This document shows positions 43,991 through 54,163 of a stretch of DNA of 64,000 nucleotides, in pieces. The notes under the pieces were generated by a model, which was given only the letters and a program-made list of their open reading frames with translations, had not been told where the DNA came from and made no database searches. The translations under genes were made by a program, and so were the position numbers. The stretch comes from Pictodentalium vernedei (lineage: Eukaryota; Mollusca; Scaphopoda; Dentaliida; Dentaliidae): positions 69,242,790-69,306,789 of the forward strand of contig CM062292.1 of the NCBI GenBank assembly GCA_031216915.1. The letters are read 5' to 3'. The stretch's first letter is position 1. The number at the start of each line of letters is the position of its first letter.

Positions 43991-44367
43991 CAACTATTGG
44001 TATTTATTTATTGGAGTTTAACGACACTTTCCAGAGCCGGGATCACCTCGTGTCGGAGAGTTTTACGGGTGGAAGAATCCGGAGTGCCCGGAAAGAAGCA
44101 CTGAGCAACCGCAAGTAACTGTCAGACTCCACAACGTACTAACTCCAAATACGCAGGATCATCATTGGTTTAAGACAAGTGCAGCATCGACGTGCACTAC
44201 GCCTCAGTACACAGCGCCACCTTACCCCCACATGGGCAATCGGGATGAAGTGCCTTTCCCAAGGACACAACGCAGTTACCCCTGGTGGGGATCGAACCGT
44301 AAACCGTTCGGTTTGAAGTCCAATACCGTAATCACTGAGTCATCGCGTGATCTCTCAACCATTGGTA
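43991..44367 (-). mobile_element. SINE, tRNA-head family, full length (copy J)
   Basis: The body is 44003-44355 between 12-bp repeats with one mismatch (CAACTATTGGTA, CAACCATTGGTA). In minus sense it has the tRNA-like head with B box GGTTCGATCCCC, the body with GTGTCCTTGGGAAAGGC and the (AAAT)n tail. Confidence 0.92.
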
Positions 44368-44534
44368 ATGCAGTTGGATTCGGTACGAAATCTGTTGTCT
44401 GATTCGATTCGAAACGAATTTTATTTCTAGTAAAAATTCGAAATCCTATCAAGCGATTCGAGTCAACTCGAAATCCAGTGGGTTATTCGGGAAGACTACA
44501 ATTCTCTGCAAAATTCTAAACACTTCGAACTTTT

Positions 44535-44942
44535 TTTTATTTTTTTTTTTTATTAGGGTTTAACGACACATTAACAGCCAGGGTCATGTCATGTCGGTGA
44601 CAGTTTTACGGGTGGAGGAAGCCGGAGTACCCGAAGAGAACCACCGAGCAACGACGAGCAGCTGTCAGCTCTCCAACATCGTAAATCTGAACTCTGCACC
44701 GCGGCACAGGCAGTGTTAGATTGGGTGAAGACATGCGCACCATCGACGTGCAGTACGCCTTAGTACACAGCGTCATCGTGCCCCCATCTAGGCAATCGGG
44801 GTTAAGTGCCTTGCCCAAGGACACAACACGGGAGCACGAATCAGTAGCTGAAATGGTCACCCATCCAACAACTAACCGCGCTCGACGTTGCTTAACTTCG
44901 GTGATCTGACGAGAACCGGTTACAGCGACGCCACCGCGCCCC
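44535..44942 (-). mobile_element. SINE with 5S-rRNA-like head (copy K)
   Basis: On the minus strand it starts GGGGGCGCGGTGGCGTCGCTG, which recalls the tRNA-headed start (GGGAGCACGGTGGCTC), and then passes into 5S-like sequence (44855-44920). The body contains GTGTCCTTGGGCAAGGCACT and GTACTAAGGCGTACTGCACG, and the tail is poly-A/AAT. It is the second 5S-headed copy, less decayed than copy F. Confidence 0.92.
44855..44920 (-). promoter_or_regulatory. 5S-rRNA-derived internal promoter region
   Basis: In minus sense it has ACCGGTTCTCGTCAGATCAC, GAAGTTAAGCAACGTCGAGC and GGATGGGTGACC, aligned with the conserved 5S core including the A and C boxes. GAAGTTAAGCAACGTC is closer to functional 5S than in copy F (GAAGTTAAACAACGTC). 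Confidence 0.9.
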
Positions 44943-45660
44943 CACTTCGTCCCTTGAGTTCCAATGTGTTCTATGTCCCCCACTGGCACAGTCGTACTCA
45001 GGGGACAACTTCGTGAACACGAATTATTATCTACCCCATATGCTAGGCGATATTTAGTGTGGGAGATATATATATACTTGGCTACTGTGTGCCATCACAC
45101 GTCCTTGTGCTGCCAACTAATTAGCGTAGTACACTTATCCGAAACTACATACTGCCCGACCGAAACCTGGATATAACGTCAAGTCCAGCCGATTGTTCAT
45201 ACCCATGTTGCCCATTTTAGCGGACTACCACCCCAGGCATTGCTTGTTTATCACTGTAAACAAGCACTGCTTCACTCCCGGGGTACATACGGGGAAGTAT
45301 TGCGATTCCATTCGATGTGAAATGTTTGTCTAATTCGATGCGAAATTCGATTCAAGAAAAACAAAATCGAGATTCGCCCTGCCCGAGTTGTTCAGTGAAA
45401 GTGTCGTTGAAAACCCAACAAACAAATGACAAAAGGAAGCGAGTATCATTGCTTCTATTACTGAAGTCATTGAGTTCCAACGGCCTACCCTCGAGTAATC
45501 ATAATATGACAAAGTGAACTAATGACAGATTTTGTCACAGTTCTCCGAGATCAATCAATGTATAAACTCTCGTAAAACGAATCAGTTCTTACTCTATAAC
45601 CAATCAAAATACACAAATAATATAATTACGTACAATATACTCTCAAAATAAACATCGTAT
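44943..45660. other. Decayed repeats, no gene
   Basis: The ATTCGAT/GATTCG-rich segments at 44380-44470 and 45300-45365 look like two halves of one AT-rich element split by the SINE. The block 45195-45285 with a TTGTTTATCACTGTAAACAA hairpin is related to 34875-34990. A SINE tail relic (AGTGTCGTTGAAAACCC) is near 45400. Confidence 0.45.
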
Positions 45661-45911
45661 TTAACCATTTACCCAACGTAACGGCCAAATGCGGGCAGCG
45701 TTATTCACAAAAATCGCTAATTAATTTTCATTATTTTTTTTATTTTTTGTCTCAAAAACACATGTTATGACCCCTCTTTGGAACGAGCTCGTCGAGCTCG
45801 TTCCAAAGAGGGGTCATAATCTATATTTTGAGACAAAAAAATGAAAACAAATAGTTATTCAAGATTTTTTTTGCAAGTGTCGTCTGCTTTTCATGTTAGG
45901 TAAAGGGTTAA
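45661..45911. mobile_element. TTAA MITE, subfamily A1
   Basis: The ends are TTAACCATTTACCCAACG and TAGGTAAAGGGTTAA with both TTAA intact. The stem is CTCTTTGG/CCAAAGAG around GAGCTCGTCGAGCTC. Confidence 0.93.
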
Positions 45912-46680
45912 TTATATTTCTAGTCATCATAGACCCTTATCAAACAAATAAACACGAACACTTTACCCATCAATATAAAACATACCTTCATTCACCTCAG
46001 AAATGAAACCATTAATTAGTTTCTCACTTATCACCCCAAAATGCTGAATGGACGTGCCAACCGTTACATATTCTCATTTCTTTATTTGACATTCGTTATC
46101 AACCAATTTCCATTGATGTGTCACAAGCTATGGCGTTGAGGCGAAAAATCCGCATAAAATACCCATAAAAACCGGTTGATTTCCTCTTTAAACCTGAAAG
46201 ATTTTCACCCAATAGTGTGCACTGGCCGTGGCCTCTTTCAAAGCGGAACATAAGTAACGCTCATTATTACCACTCAATCTATAAGTTACTAGTCGATTAA
46301 CAGAAGTTTGGAGGCCCGTTAAAACTCCATAATTTCAGTGACGTCATTCAACGGAGCCGGGCCGCGGGCGATAATGGTATAAATAGCCATTAGCTGCCCG
46401 CGGCCCGGCTATTTTTAGATTCCATGGTCTAATGAATTACTCCCATTCGGGTGACGTCCCTTTGTATTTCTGAATTGAAGTCGAAGGCACGATCGAAACA
46501 AAAATATCGAACCGACTTTAGTGATTATTTCTGTGCTGAAATGAAGCACTATCAGATGGAAACAAGTTTCATTGCACTGTGAATCGGTCGCACTGTAAGT
46601 ATAGTGATAAAATCATCGTTCGTTCGTTACAATGGCCTGGTAATAATAGTAATAACATGATTGTTGTCAGGCATCATGAT

Positions 46681-46779
46681 TCATTAGCGGCCCTGCAGCA
46701 ATGATGAACAGTCCTTGGGCTTATTAACTTATTTAATAAACCCTCGGGCTGTTCATCATTGCTGCAGGGCCGCTAATGA
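46681..46779. repeat. Perfect 31-bp-arm hairpin
   Basis: TCATTAGCGGCCCTGCAGCA, continuing to ATGATGAACAG, has an exact inverted partner across a 37-base loop. It shows no mismatch. Confidence 0.93.
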
Positions 46780-46864
46780 ACCATAATGCTCTCCAAAATC
46801 ATGTTATTGTTATATTCACATCATTTTCTATTCACAGAAAGCGAACCGCTGAGAATAAGATACA

Positions 46865-47125
46865 TACAGTACGTAGAGAGTGTATTATCACTAAATCACC
46901 CGCAGAGTGGAGATTCCACCCAAGCAATAATTGAAAATATCTTGCAAAGCATAACCAGCACAAGCAAAGTTTCAGCCAGTGGATCTCCGGGTTAAACCCG
47001 GAGGTCCATTGGCTGAAACATTGCTTGTGTTTTTTGTCGATATGTACAAAATTTAAAAGTTATAGCTTGGGTGATAACTCCACTCCGCGGGTGATTTAGT
47101 TACAATCCACTCTCCACGTATTGTA
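46865..47125. repeat. 261-bp imperfect palindrome with strong central hairpin
   Basis: The outer arms have TACGTAGAGAGTGTATTATC and its near complement. The central hairpin 46957-47030 (CACAAGCAAAGTTTCAGCC pairing across CTCCGGGTTAAACCCGGAG) is the same core as in the TA-type 313-bp MITEs at 47828 and 62179. Decayed relatives lie at 47610-47685 and 50161-50232. Confidence 0.85.
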
Positions 47126-47312
47126 ATTCAGGCATGAGATTCGTAATTTGTGTAAATTATGTTTCTTCAAAATAAAGAAGGACTCAGCCAAATTGTTTAC
47201 TGGCAGATGTTTGACTTTTTTTTTTTTTTATAAATTTACACAAAAGTGGTCAGCATAATCAATTTTATGTAAATTTATGGAAAATAAGATTTCAGTATTT
47301 CCAACTTGAATT

Positions 47313-47330
47313 TTAACCCTTTACCCAACG
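47313..47330 (+). mobile_element. 18-bp stub of a TTAA MITE
   Basis: TTAACCCTTTACCCAACG stands where the sister sequence at 51456 carries a much longer MITE. It joins the right arm of the foldback element through AACGAAT, which occurs in both partners, so the rest was probably lost by microhomology deletion. Confidence 0.65.
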
Positions 47331-47739
47331 AATGTCGAAAAAGGAACTGGTGATAAGTAACGGTTGTCACGTATCCAAATGCTGAAACCAAGGACATGAT
47401 GAAGCAGTCACTCAAATGACTAGACGTATAGACGATAGCGTTATACAACCACACACGCTACAGACATGGCATCAATTGTCTCGCGTGGAGCAGCATCCCA
47501 CTCCTTGTAGTGCGTGAAGAGTGGAAATACATCTTGGCTATGTCACGCAGGAGGGGTGAACGTTCAACCCAGATAATAGCTTGAAATCTATGAAAGTGTA
47601 TAAAAGAGCAACTGCAAAATTCCAGCAATGGATCTCTAGTTGAAGCCGGAAGTCCATGACTGAAACGATGCTTTTGCGCCTATAGTTTTTTTCACAAGAC
47701 TTGAGAGTTTTTGTCAAGACGGAAATTTAATTCCACGGG

Positions 47740-48272
47740 CCCTTTGATCCGTTACCTCACGTAACGCCATCACTGGGCAACGATATTCACATTCAAATTT
47801 CATGTCAGTCTTTGTATCGAAAACATACGTTAAAAAGTAGAAGTCCTGTCATGAAATGCGCACAAATAGCACGTCGATCAGCGCGTTAATCTACGCGTTA
47901 TGACCATAGTAAGGCTATCAAATTCTGTACACATGGCCTGCGCACAAGCAATGTTTCAGCCAATGAACCTCCGGGTAACCCGGAGGTCCACTGGCAGAAC
48001 ATTGCCTGTGTTTGCTGTGAGTAACCAGGAGAACCTGCCGTGCTTTGGATGTCATTCGATATGGCAATTGCGCGCAATTCTAACGGCCAATTAAGCCTAG
48101 ATAAGCGCACAATTCGTGAAAGGACTTCTAGTTTTAACTGTAGTTTATGGCATCTCATTGCAACGAGCTCGTTCCCAGGAGGGGGCATAGAGTATGTTTT
48201 GATGCAAAAACTGAAAACTTTTAAGATATTTTCTTGCAGGTGTCGTCTATTATTCTTGTTGCGTAAAGACTA
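47740..48272. mobile_element. TTAA MITE A1 (decayed) interrupted by TA MITE
   Basis: The left half 47740-47825 has CGTTACCTCACGTAACGCC and GAAAACA. The right half 48143-48272 has GTTTATGGC, CAACGAGCTCGTTC and CAGGTGTCGTCT. Joining the halves at TA restores the usual order around the ACATA(G) point of other A1 copies, which shows where the inner element landed. Confidence 0.75.
47828..48140. mobile_element. TA-type MITE, 313 bp
   Basis: TA flanks both sides (47826-47827 and 48141-48142). The ends are CGTTAAAAAGTAGAAGTCC and (inverted) CAGTTAAAACTAGAAGTCC. The central hairpin is CAATGTTTCAGCCAATG with its complement. The length is exactly that of the copy at 62179, so both are full length. Confidence 0.9.
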
Positions 48273-48732
48273 AATGTGCGATCCATTCTTCACAATGGAA
48301 GCTGAAGATGTGACTGATGTGTCGGTTTTACAATGTTCATAAGAACACATGTAAATCACGTGTCGAAAAAGGTGCAGGCGAGTCGAAGCCGAAGTGCACC
48401 TGCAAACATAAGATTAGTTCTTTCATCACGAACAAAATATCTTTCTTCCATTTTTACTGATGGCAGTACAATCAACAACAGCGCAAATTCCTACTTGACA
48501 TCTAAATATGTCTTACTTGGAATACTTTTTGACTGAGTTTACAGAACTTTCAAGAATTAAAAAGCTGCTTTTCCTACTGTCTCCCAGCAACATCGAACTG
48601 TAGAAAATAATAATGCAATGCCTCTACAGTCCGAAAGTCGAAAACTTTAAAAAACCTGCTTCTCAATACATATTCCATGAAATGTTGAAACGTGTGACTT
48701 AGAAACGGTATGTATCGTTACCGTTTCCATGT
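48273..48732. other. No gene recognised
   Basis: A 67-codon frame only. No recognised repeat. Confidence 0.4.
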
Positions 48733-49609
48733 AGTTAATTAATGAAGCACCGGGCACAACTAGGGTTTAATATATTCTCTGCGTTTCTAGGAACCGGGAA
48801 CGGGAACGAAATTACTCTCAGAACCGGGAACCGGGAAATTTCCCGGGAAATATAAAGCAAACTTACGAGGGTAACATGACGCATTTATTTTAATGATAAT
48901 GAGCATATTTCATTGGCAATATCCCATCTCCAAACGGAAAAGTTCTTTTCCTAAGATAAGTATGAAAACCCAAACCCGCTTCAATCTCGTATTTATTTTC
49001 AGAATCAAACGCATTATCATCTCTGCCTTCTCCAACATCAGCACTATCTGCACTGCCTTCACCAGTCTCCTCTGCTTTAAGCATAGGAGACAGGTGACGA
49101 CATTGAAGAGGGTGTTGATGTTAGAGGAGGTAGTGAATAGTGATACTAGTAATTCTAAAAATGAAGACGAGTTTAAACTTTGAAGCGGGTGAAGTAGATC
49201 TTGCTGTTGAAAGGGAGGGTGGTGGTGGTGGGGGGAGGGGGGGGGTCCTCTTGAACTGGTTGAGAGCTACAGTGATTTAATGAAAATGGTTCGTCAGGAC
49301 ACAGGACTGTAACAAATTCAGGCGTGGACGGACTTACGAAATCCTACAAAGTTTCAATGCAGAAAACTTCAGTTCAACACACAAACAGTGCCACGCTTCA
49401 TTCCTGAGTCCGTGTTGTAGTTTTCCCAGGTATCGGGGCTGGCTTTCGGAACCCGGAAGTCGGAAATTCCCGTTCTCGGGATTAAACCCTAGGTACAACC
49501 CGGTGCTTCGTTAATTAAACTTTTGCTGCTGATGATTATTTATCAGTTGGAAAACGCATGCGTGGACGTCACTGCCCACGCATGGATTACGACCAGTCCA
49601 CAGCGACTG
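48733..49609. mobile_element. TA-type MITE C, left-truncated, split by an hAT-like element
   Basis: AGTTAATTAATGAAGCACCGG resumes after the insertion as CCGGTGCTTCGTTAATTAAA, then GCATGCGTGGACGTCACTGC, ending CCACAGCGACTG followed by TA (49610-49611). The left outer arm is missing. Confidence 0.8.
48761..49491. mobile_element. Non-autonomous hAT-like element, 731 bp
   Basis: The ends TAGGGTTTAAT...ATTAAACCCTA are exact over 11 bases, followed by shared GAACGGGAA-type subterminal motifs (GGAACCGGGAACGGG at the left, TTCCCGTTCTCGGG at the right). The flanking 8-mers GGCACAAC and GGTACAAC differ at one base. An 8-bp duplication is the hAT signature. A minus-strand frame of 64 codons is acidic, without a known domain. 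G-rich sequence lies at 49216-49245. Confidence 0.82.
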
Positions 49610-50667
49610 TACTTTTGCTATAGCAAAACACCAAAAGCAAAGACATCACAAATCCGCAGTTTTTACGTTTGACGCCAACTACTTTTTCTAAAACAATCAG
49701 ACGGCTTGCTGTGAGTCATATGATGAAAGTGTTCTTGCATCAAATACATACTTAGCTTGTTATCACTGCACATGCTAATCGACACAAGTAATCTCGAATC
49801 CATCACGGGGTAATTCTGTATAATACGTGGATGCATGATGCAAAATGTGAAATAAATTGAAAATCCTATAAATATGATATCATCTCCGCTAATTTAATTA
49901 TGGCAATATCATGATATCAGTTACATCGGAACAATTGCACTGAACATTAATCTTCAAAGGTCTCGCTTAAAAACTAATCTTCGTTAACTATCGACATTCG
50001 TTCGCGGTGTTAGATTCCGCTCATCCCAACCGAGCCTCGCCGTGGCGGATTCACATTTACCGTGCGCTGAGCCAGAGTGGATTAAAAAAAAAACGCCACT
50101 GGCGTTGAGCTTCCATATACAGTCGATAACTCTCAAATTCCACTGAACAGCATGGTAAGCCAAAGGAAAGATTCAGGCAATGGCCCTCCGGGTTCACCCC
50201 GAAGGTGCATGGAGTGTGACTTTGCTTGTGCTTTTCAATGCTTCATATTGGGAAGTCCTATCCCGTGATGACACTCGGGATGCGAGGCACTGATTGGTTC
50301 CTGTGGTAAACAAGTTATGCTTTAACAGGAGCTGGTAACCAATGCCTGGGTCGAGGGTTCTCTAAAGTGAGCCGCATTTGTATAAACGATTTGCTGAAAG
50401 ATTTTTTTCCAGAACTCTTTCAATTTTTTTGGGTGCAATGGAAAGAGATGTCATGATGTGGGTGAAATAGCTGTAATGTGAGAACTGATGGTCAACTCGT
50501 ATGGAGGATTCGAACCTATCATTTAAGATAGAAAACTGCTTTAAAAACTCATAGAGCACAATATGCGAATATTTCGATTGGCAGTCTGGGAAATCGGAAA
50601 CTCTTGTTTTATGTGCCCAAATTTGGCCATGGGACAGTTGTGTCATAAAAAAGAGACAGCTTTAACC
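49610..50667. other. Decayed repeats, no gene
   Basis: A decayed core hairpin (50161-50232, GGCCCTCCGGGTTCACC) and the CTGTGGTAAACAAG repeat (50275-50370) are present. A 94-codon minus-strand frame (50362-50646) has no domain. Confidence 0.45.
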
Positions 50668-50790
50668 GGGGACGTGACGACCGTTACTTATTCCCAGTTC
50701 CTTATTCAGCATTCGTTATCAACCGATAAAATCGGTTGATAACGAATATCGAATAAGGAACTGGGAATAAACAACGGTTGTCACGTCAGC
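50668..50790. mobile_element. Mutator-like palindromic MITE
   Basis: The arms GACGTGACGACCGTTACTTA and GTTATCAACCGATAAAATCGG with inverted partners form a nearly complete palindrome of about 120 bp. No clear target duplication was found, unlike at 39677. Confidence 0.85.
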
Positions 50791-50884
50791 AGTCACTACA
50801 GTATTTGATGTTTTTCCCTTTTTTGTCGCGAGTTCAGTCGTTGTATTTGTATTGTTCGTTGCCATTTTCCGCCGCTAAAACATA

Positions 50885-51455
50885 GCGTCGTCAACCGTTA
50901 CTTATTCCCAGTTCCTTATTCGACATTCGCCATGTTTTGTAACGGTTATCACGTCCCCGCGTTTACCCCGCACTTAACACGAACAGCAGAGAACACTTGT
51001 GAAAGAATTTGCTTCAAAACACAGCTTATTACCTATCCCCATTGTTACGACCTCATTGAATGCGTTCCATTGAAGTGCCACAAGCTATGGCTTGAGGTAA
51101 AAAAATCCGCATACAATACCCATAGAAACCGGATTATTTCCTCTTTAAACCCGCAAGATTTGCACCCGATACTGCGCACTGGCCATGGTCTCTTTCAAAG
51201 TGGAACATAAGTAACTCATTCACATCATCTTCTATTCCACAGGAGACAAACCGCTGAGAATAAGATACATGATCCAGGCATAAGATACGTAATTTGTGTA
51301 AATTATGCTTCTTCAAAATAAAGAAGGACTCATAGTCAAATTGTTTACTGCCAGATGTTTGATTTTTTTAAAATAAATTTACACGAAAATGGTCAGCATA
51401 AATAATTTTATGTAAATTTATGGAAAATATGATTTCAGTATTTCCAACTTGAATT
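50885..51455. mobile_element. Partial copy of the 46038 foldback element
   Basis: It starts GTCGTCAACCGTTACTTATT, jumps after CGACATTCGCCATG to GTAACGGTTATCACGTCCCC (an internal deletion), then shares long segments with 46118-46260 and 47130-47312. It ends where the TTAA MITE begins. Confidence 0.65.
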
Positions 51456-51690
51456 TTAACCCTTTAACCAACCTAACGGCCAAAACCGGCCAGCGCTATT
51501 CACAACAGTCGCAGAATTAATTTTCATTATTTTTTCATTTTTCGTCCCAAAAACATAGGGTATGACCCTTCTTTGGAACGAGCTCGTTCCAAATAGGGAT
51601 CATAACCTATGTTTTTGAGACAAAAACTGAAAAAAATCAGTTATTCAAGAATTTTGTTTGCAAGTGTCGTCTGCTTTTCATGATTATTAA
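51456..51690. mobile_element. TTAA MITE, subfamily A1, right end lost
   Basis: The left end is TTAACCCTTTAACCAACC. The stem is TTCTTTGG/CCAAATAG (T/A type with one change) around GAGCTC. The right arm reaches GTCGTCTGCTTTTCATG and then departs from the family (ATTATTAAG). Confidence 0.82.
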
Positions 51691-51997
51691 GAATCATACA
51701 GAATTACAAAGGAGTAAACTGGTTTTAAAGAAGTGTTAAACATGTAGTCATTCGCTTTACCTGTAATGTTGCCAATGGTATCGACCGACAGCACAACCAC
51801 ACCCAACTCTCCCATCAAAACCTGAAGAATCAGACCCGAAGAGAGATTCAGAGCCTGACCAGTTTGACAAACAAGCCTGAATAGAGTTTTAGTTGTGGTG
51901 TATGTCCAAGATCCCCGTTACCCACGATGACACCCTTTAGTTGCGAAAATGAGATGATTTTTTTTCTTTCTCGAAGGCTGTTGCCTTATTTTCGGAT

Positions 51998-52376
51998 CAC
52001 GAAGAAAGCCATTTATTCATTTTTTGGGGTTTATCCATACTTTCGACGGCCAGGGTCACCTCGTGTCCAACGGTTTTACGGGTGAAGGAAACCGAAGTAC
52101 CCAGGGAGAACCACTGAGCAACGGCGAGCAGCTGTCAGGCTCCCCAACGTACTAACTCCGCGCGAGCAGGATGGGCATTGGTTGAAGACAAGTGCCTGAT
52201 CGACGTGCAGTGCACCTTAGTACACAGCTCCACCGCGCCCCACGTGGGCAATCGAGATGAAGTGTGTTGCCCAAGGACACAACGCTGCTCCTCCTGACGG
52301 GAATCGAACGGTGAACCTTTCGGTGTAAAGTTCAATGCCGAACCACCCAGTCACCGCGCTCCCATGAAGAAAGTCA
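51998..52376 (-). mobile_element. SINE, tRNA-head family, full length (copy L)
   Basis: The body is 52012-52362 between 14-bp repeats with two mismatches (CACGAAGAAAGCCA, CATGAAGAAAGTCA). In minus sense it has a B-box-like GTTCGATTCCCG, the body with GTGTCCTTGGGCAACACAC and a short tail. Confidence 0.9.
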
Positions 52377-53009
52377 ATCTTTCAGGCCACCAGTCTACTA
52401 CTGTTCGGACTTAGACGCTGTTATGTGCTGTTTATTTACCCACGTTTCGTGGGGTTTGCGCTCAGACGACCGTCGATACAATGTCACAAAGATACGCAGA
52501 TATTCTTTCATCTCCAGTTATAGATATTCCATTCAATAAGTATTTCATTCATCTTGAAAACAGCAATATATTAACACAATTAGTTGAACTGAATCACAAA
52601 ACTATGGCGAGCTGTGGTGAGTTTTCATTCATAATGGAAATATTACCGATTCGGTCAAATGAAGTCTTGACTGAAATATTTCGTGCATTGATTCAAAGAA
52701 AAGGAATTGTTTATGGCATTCTTTTTAGATCCACCCGTCTGGAATATATTAGTTCGCTTTTCCGACCAAGTAAAATATTCCAAACGGGTGAATCTAAACA
52801 CAGGTGATGGACTAGAGTTAAGGGCTAGACTGGTTCCAGACCACAACAGAGTCGAATTCATTATAGAATTTGACGGCTGGGGTGAGAGCTTCAAGAGAAG
52901 TATAAAATCAAATAGTTACTTGTTTCACTAAGAGCGTTGCCTACTGTGTACTATTCTATCAAAAGAACAGACATAATCTACAAACGCGAGAGAGAAAAAG
53001 TGATTTGCG
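52377..53009 (+). other. Unexplained open segments, weak gene candidate
   Basis: Frames 52481-52807 (108 codons, MSQRYADILSS start) and 52707-52931 (74 codons, ending NSYLFH) overlap. They read as ordinary, non-repetitive protein sequence, but no domain is recognised. The span 52725-52797 is a hairpin (GATCCACCCGTCTGGAATAT with near complement), so part of the frames is repeat. It could be a host exon with an inserted hairpin, or chance. Confidence 0.3.
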
Positions 53010-53573
53010 CATCGACTTCAGATCGAAAAGTCGTATGTTCAATCCTGACCGTCAATATCTGCGTATTGTCCCTGTGCAAGACACTTAATAGCAAATGCCC
53101 AATACGGAGCATTGTGGCACAGTGTATTGCAGTGCAGACTCCGTAGTCACTTTCCACGGGTGGGCAATATTTCCACGGACGCAATAATATTAGATTCTAA
53201 ACACTAATTATAGGAAAAATCATCAAAAATTAATTAATGAAGCACTGTGTACAACCCGGTGCTACATCAATTAAAATTTTGCTGCTGATGATTTTTATTA
53301 CCTGGTAAATGAATGCGTGGACATCACTCTCCACGCGTGCATTGCTACCAATCCTCGGCGACCATAATGTAAGGCGTAATGCACTGGATGATACACATGG
53401 CTACAACCAGTGCTAACTCTGGCTGTGCGGATACAGTGAGTTAGAGCGTATGAAAGTTACTCCCTGTTGCTCGGTGGCGCCCTCCTAATACACCGGGTTC
53501 CCTCAGTCGTAAAACTGTCCGACACGACGCGACAGGGCCCTTGAGAGTGTCGTTACACCCTTATAAATATACA
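53010..53573 (+). mobile_element. SINE (copy M) split by TA-type MITE C
   Basis: The left part has TGTTCAATCCTGACC, TGTCCCTGTGCAAGACACTT and AATGCCCAATACGGAGCA. The right part resumes near 53366 with GTAAGGCGTAATGCACTGG and runs to CCGACACGACGCGACAGGG and GTGTCGTTACACCC. The MITE C copy 53120-53365 lies between. Confidence 0.75.
53120..53365. mobile_element. TA-type MITE C, nested in SINE
   Basis: It has CCACGGGTGGGCAATATTTCC, AATTAATGAAGCACTG...ACAACCCGGTGC and GGTAAATGAATGCGTGGAC, colinear (reversed) with 43062-43296. The ends are diverged, so the TA sites are not certain. Confidence 0.75.
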
Positions 53574-54163
53574 AGTATATTTTACTAAAGTTGAGAGCGA
53601 AAGCTGCAGTTTGGATATCCGCCAGGATATAAAACTGGATTTGTGACTTCAGAGAATAATTGGGGATTGGAAAACGGTCCTCGCGCAGGGATTTTAGTTA
53701 CTTCACGAAAAGCTGGTCACGAGATCGCAACGGTTTTATCGATATGCCAACGTCTACAAAATATTCAATTGAACTGCGACCGCCTGATACATAAACAGAA
53801 TTGTTCTGGTGTAAAGTGTCATCGACTTGTTGTAACATCTAAACGTTTCCAATACTTTGTACGATCTCTAATGAATTCCTTACACACAACTTTGACCGTC
53901 TTCCAAACTTTTATTGACTAAAATAGAAAAATAATTCGCAAAGATGGACTCGCGAGATCCATTTTCTCCTGACACTCGGATACAATGACTAACGTTTGAA
54001 GATAATTGCATTAACCAGTCTGTTCCACACAGGCTAAAAAAACTCCAATAATCACCTTTCAGTGTGTTTTCTCCCCAACAAGATATTAGATATTCCAAAT
54101 GAAACAAACAGCTTCCCATGACACAACCTTCAAATTTTTCTACGGTGCGGCCACGTGAAATGT
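53574..54163 (+). other. Unexplained open segment
   Basis: GTGACTTCAG at 53643-53652 could serve as a splice acceptor for an open segment to a stop at 53919-53921 (about 89 codons, containing GILVTSRKAGHEIATVL). No domain is recognised and no donor is needed if it is a last exon. It is equally compatible with chance. Confidence 0.28.

Larger units (their letters stand above)
46038..47386. mobile_element. Composite Mutator-like foldback element, ~1.33 kb
   Basis: The ends CGTGCCAACCGTTACATATT and (inverted) CGTGACAACCGTTACTTATC match the short palindromes at 39677 and 50668. Exact AAATGCTGAA repeats (46038 and 47377) could be the target duplication. Inside are three nested palindromes (46355-46410, 46681-46779, 46865-47125). 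Parts are shared with 51040-51455 (CACAAGCTATGGC, ATAAATTTACAC, GATTTCAGTATTTCCAACTT). There is no transposase frame, so it would be non-autonomous. Confidence 0.7.

Noticed and set aside
44855..44920. 5S rRNA gene
   Set aside because: Only the central ~66 bases align; both 5S termini are absent and SINE sequence is joined on each side.
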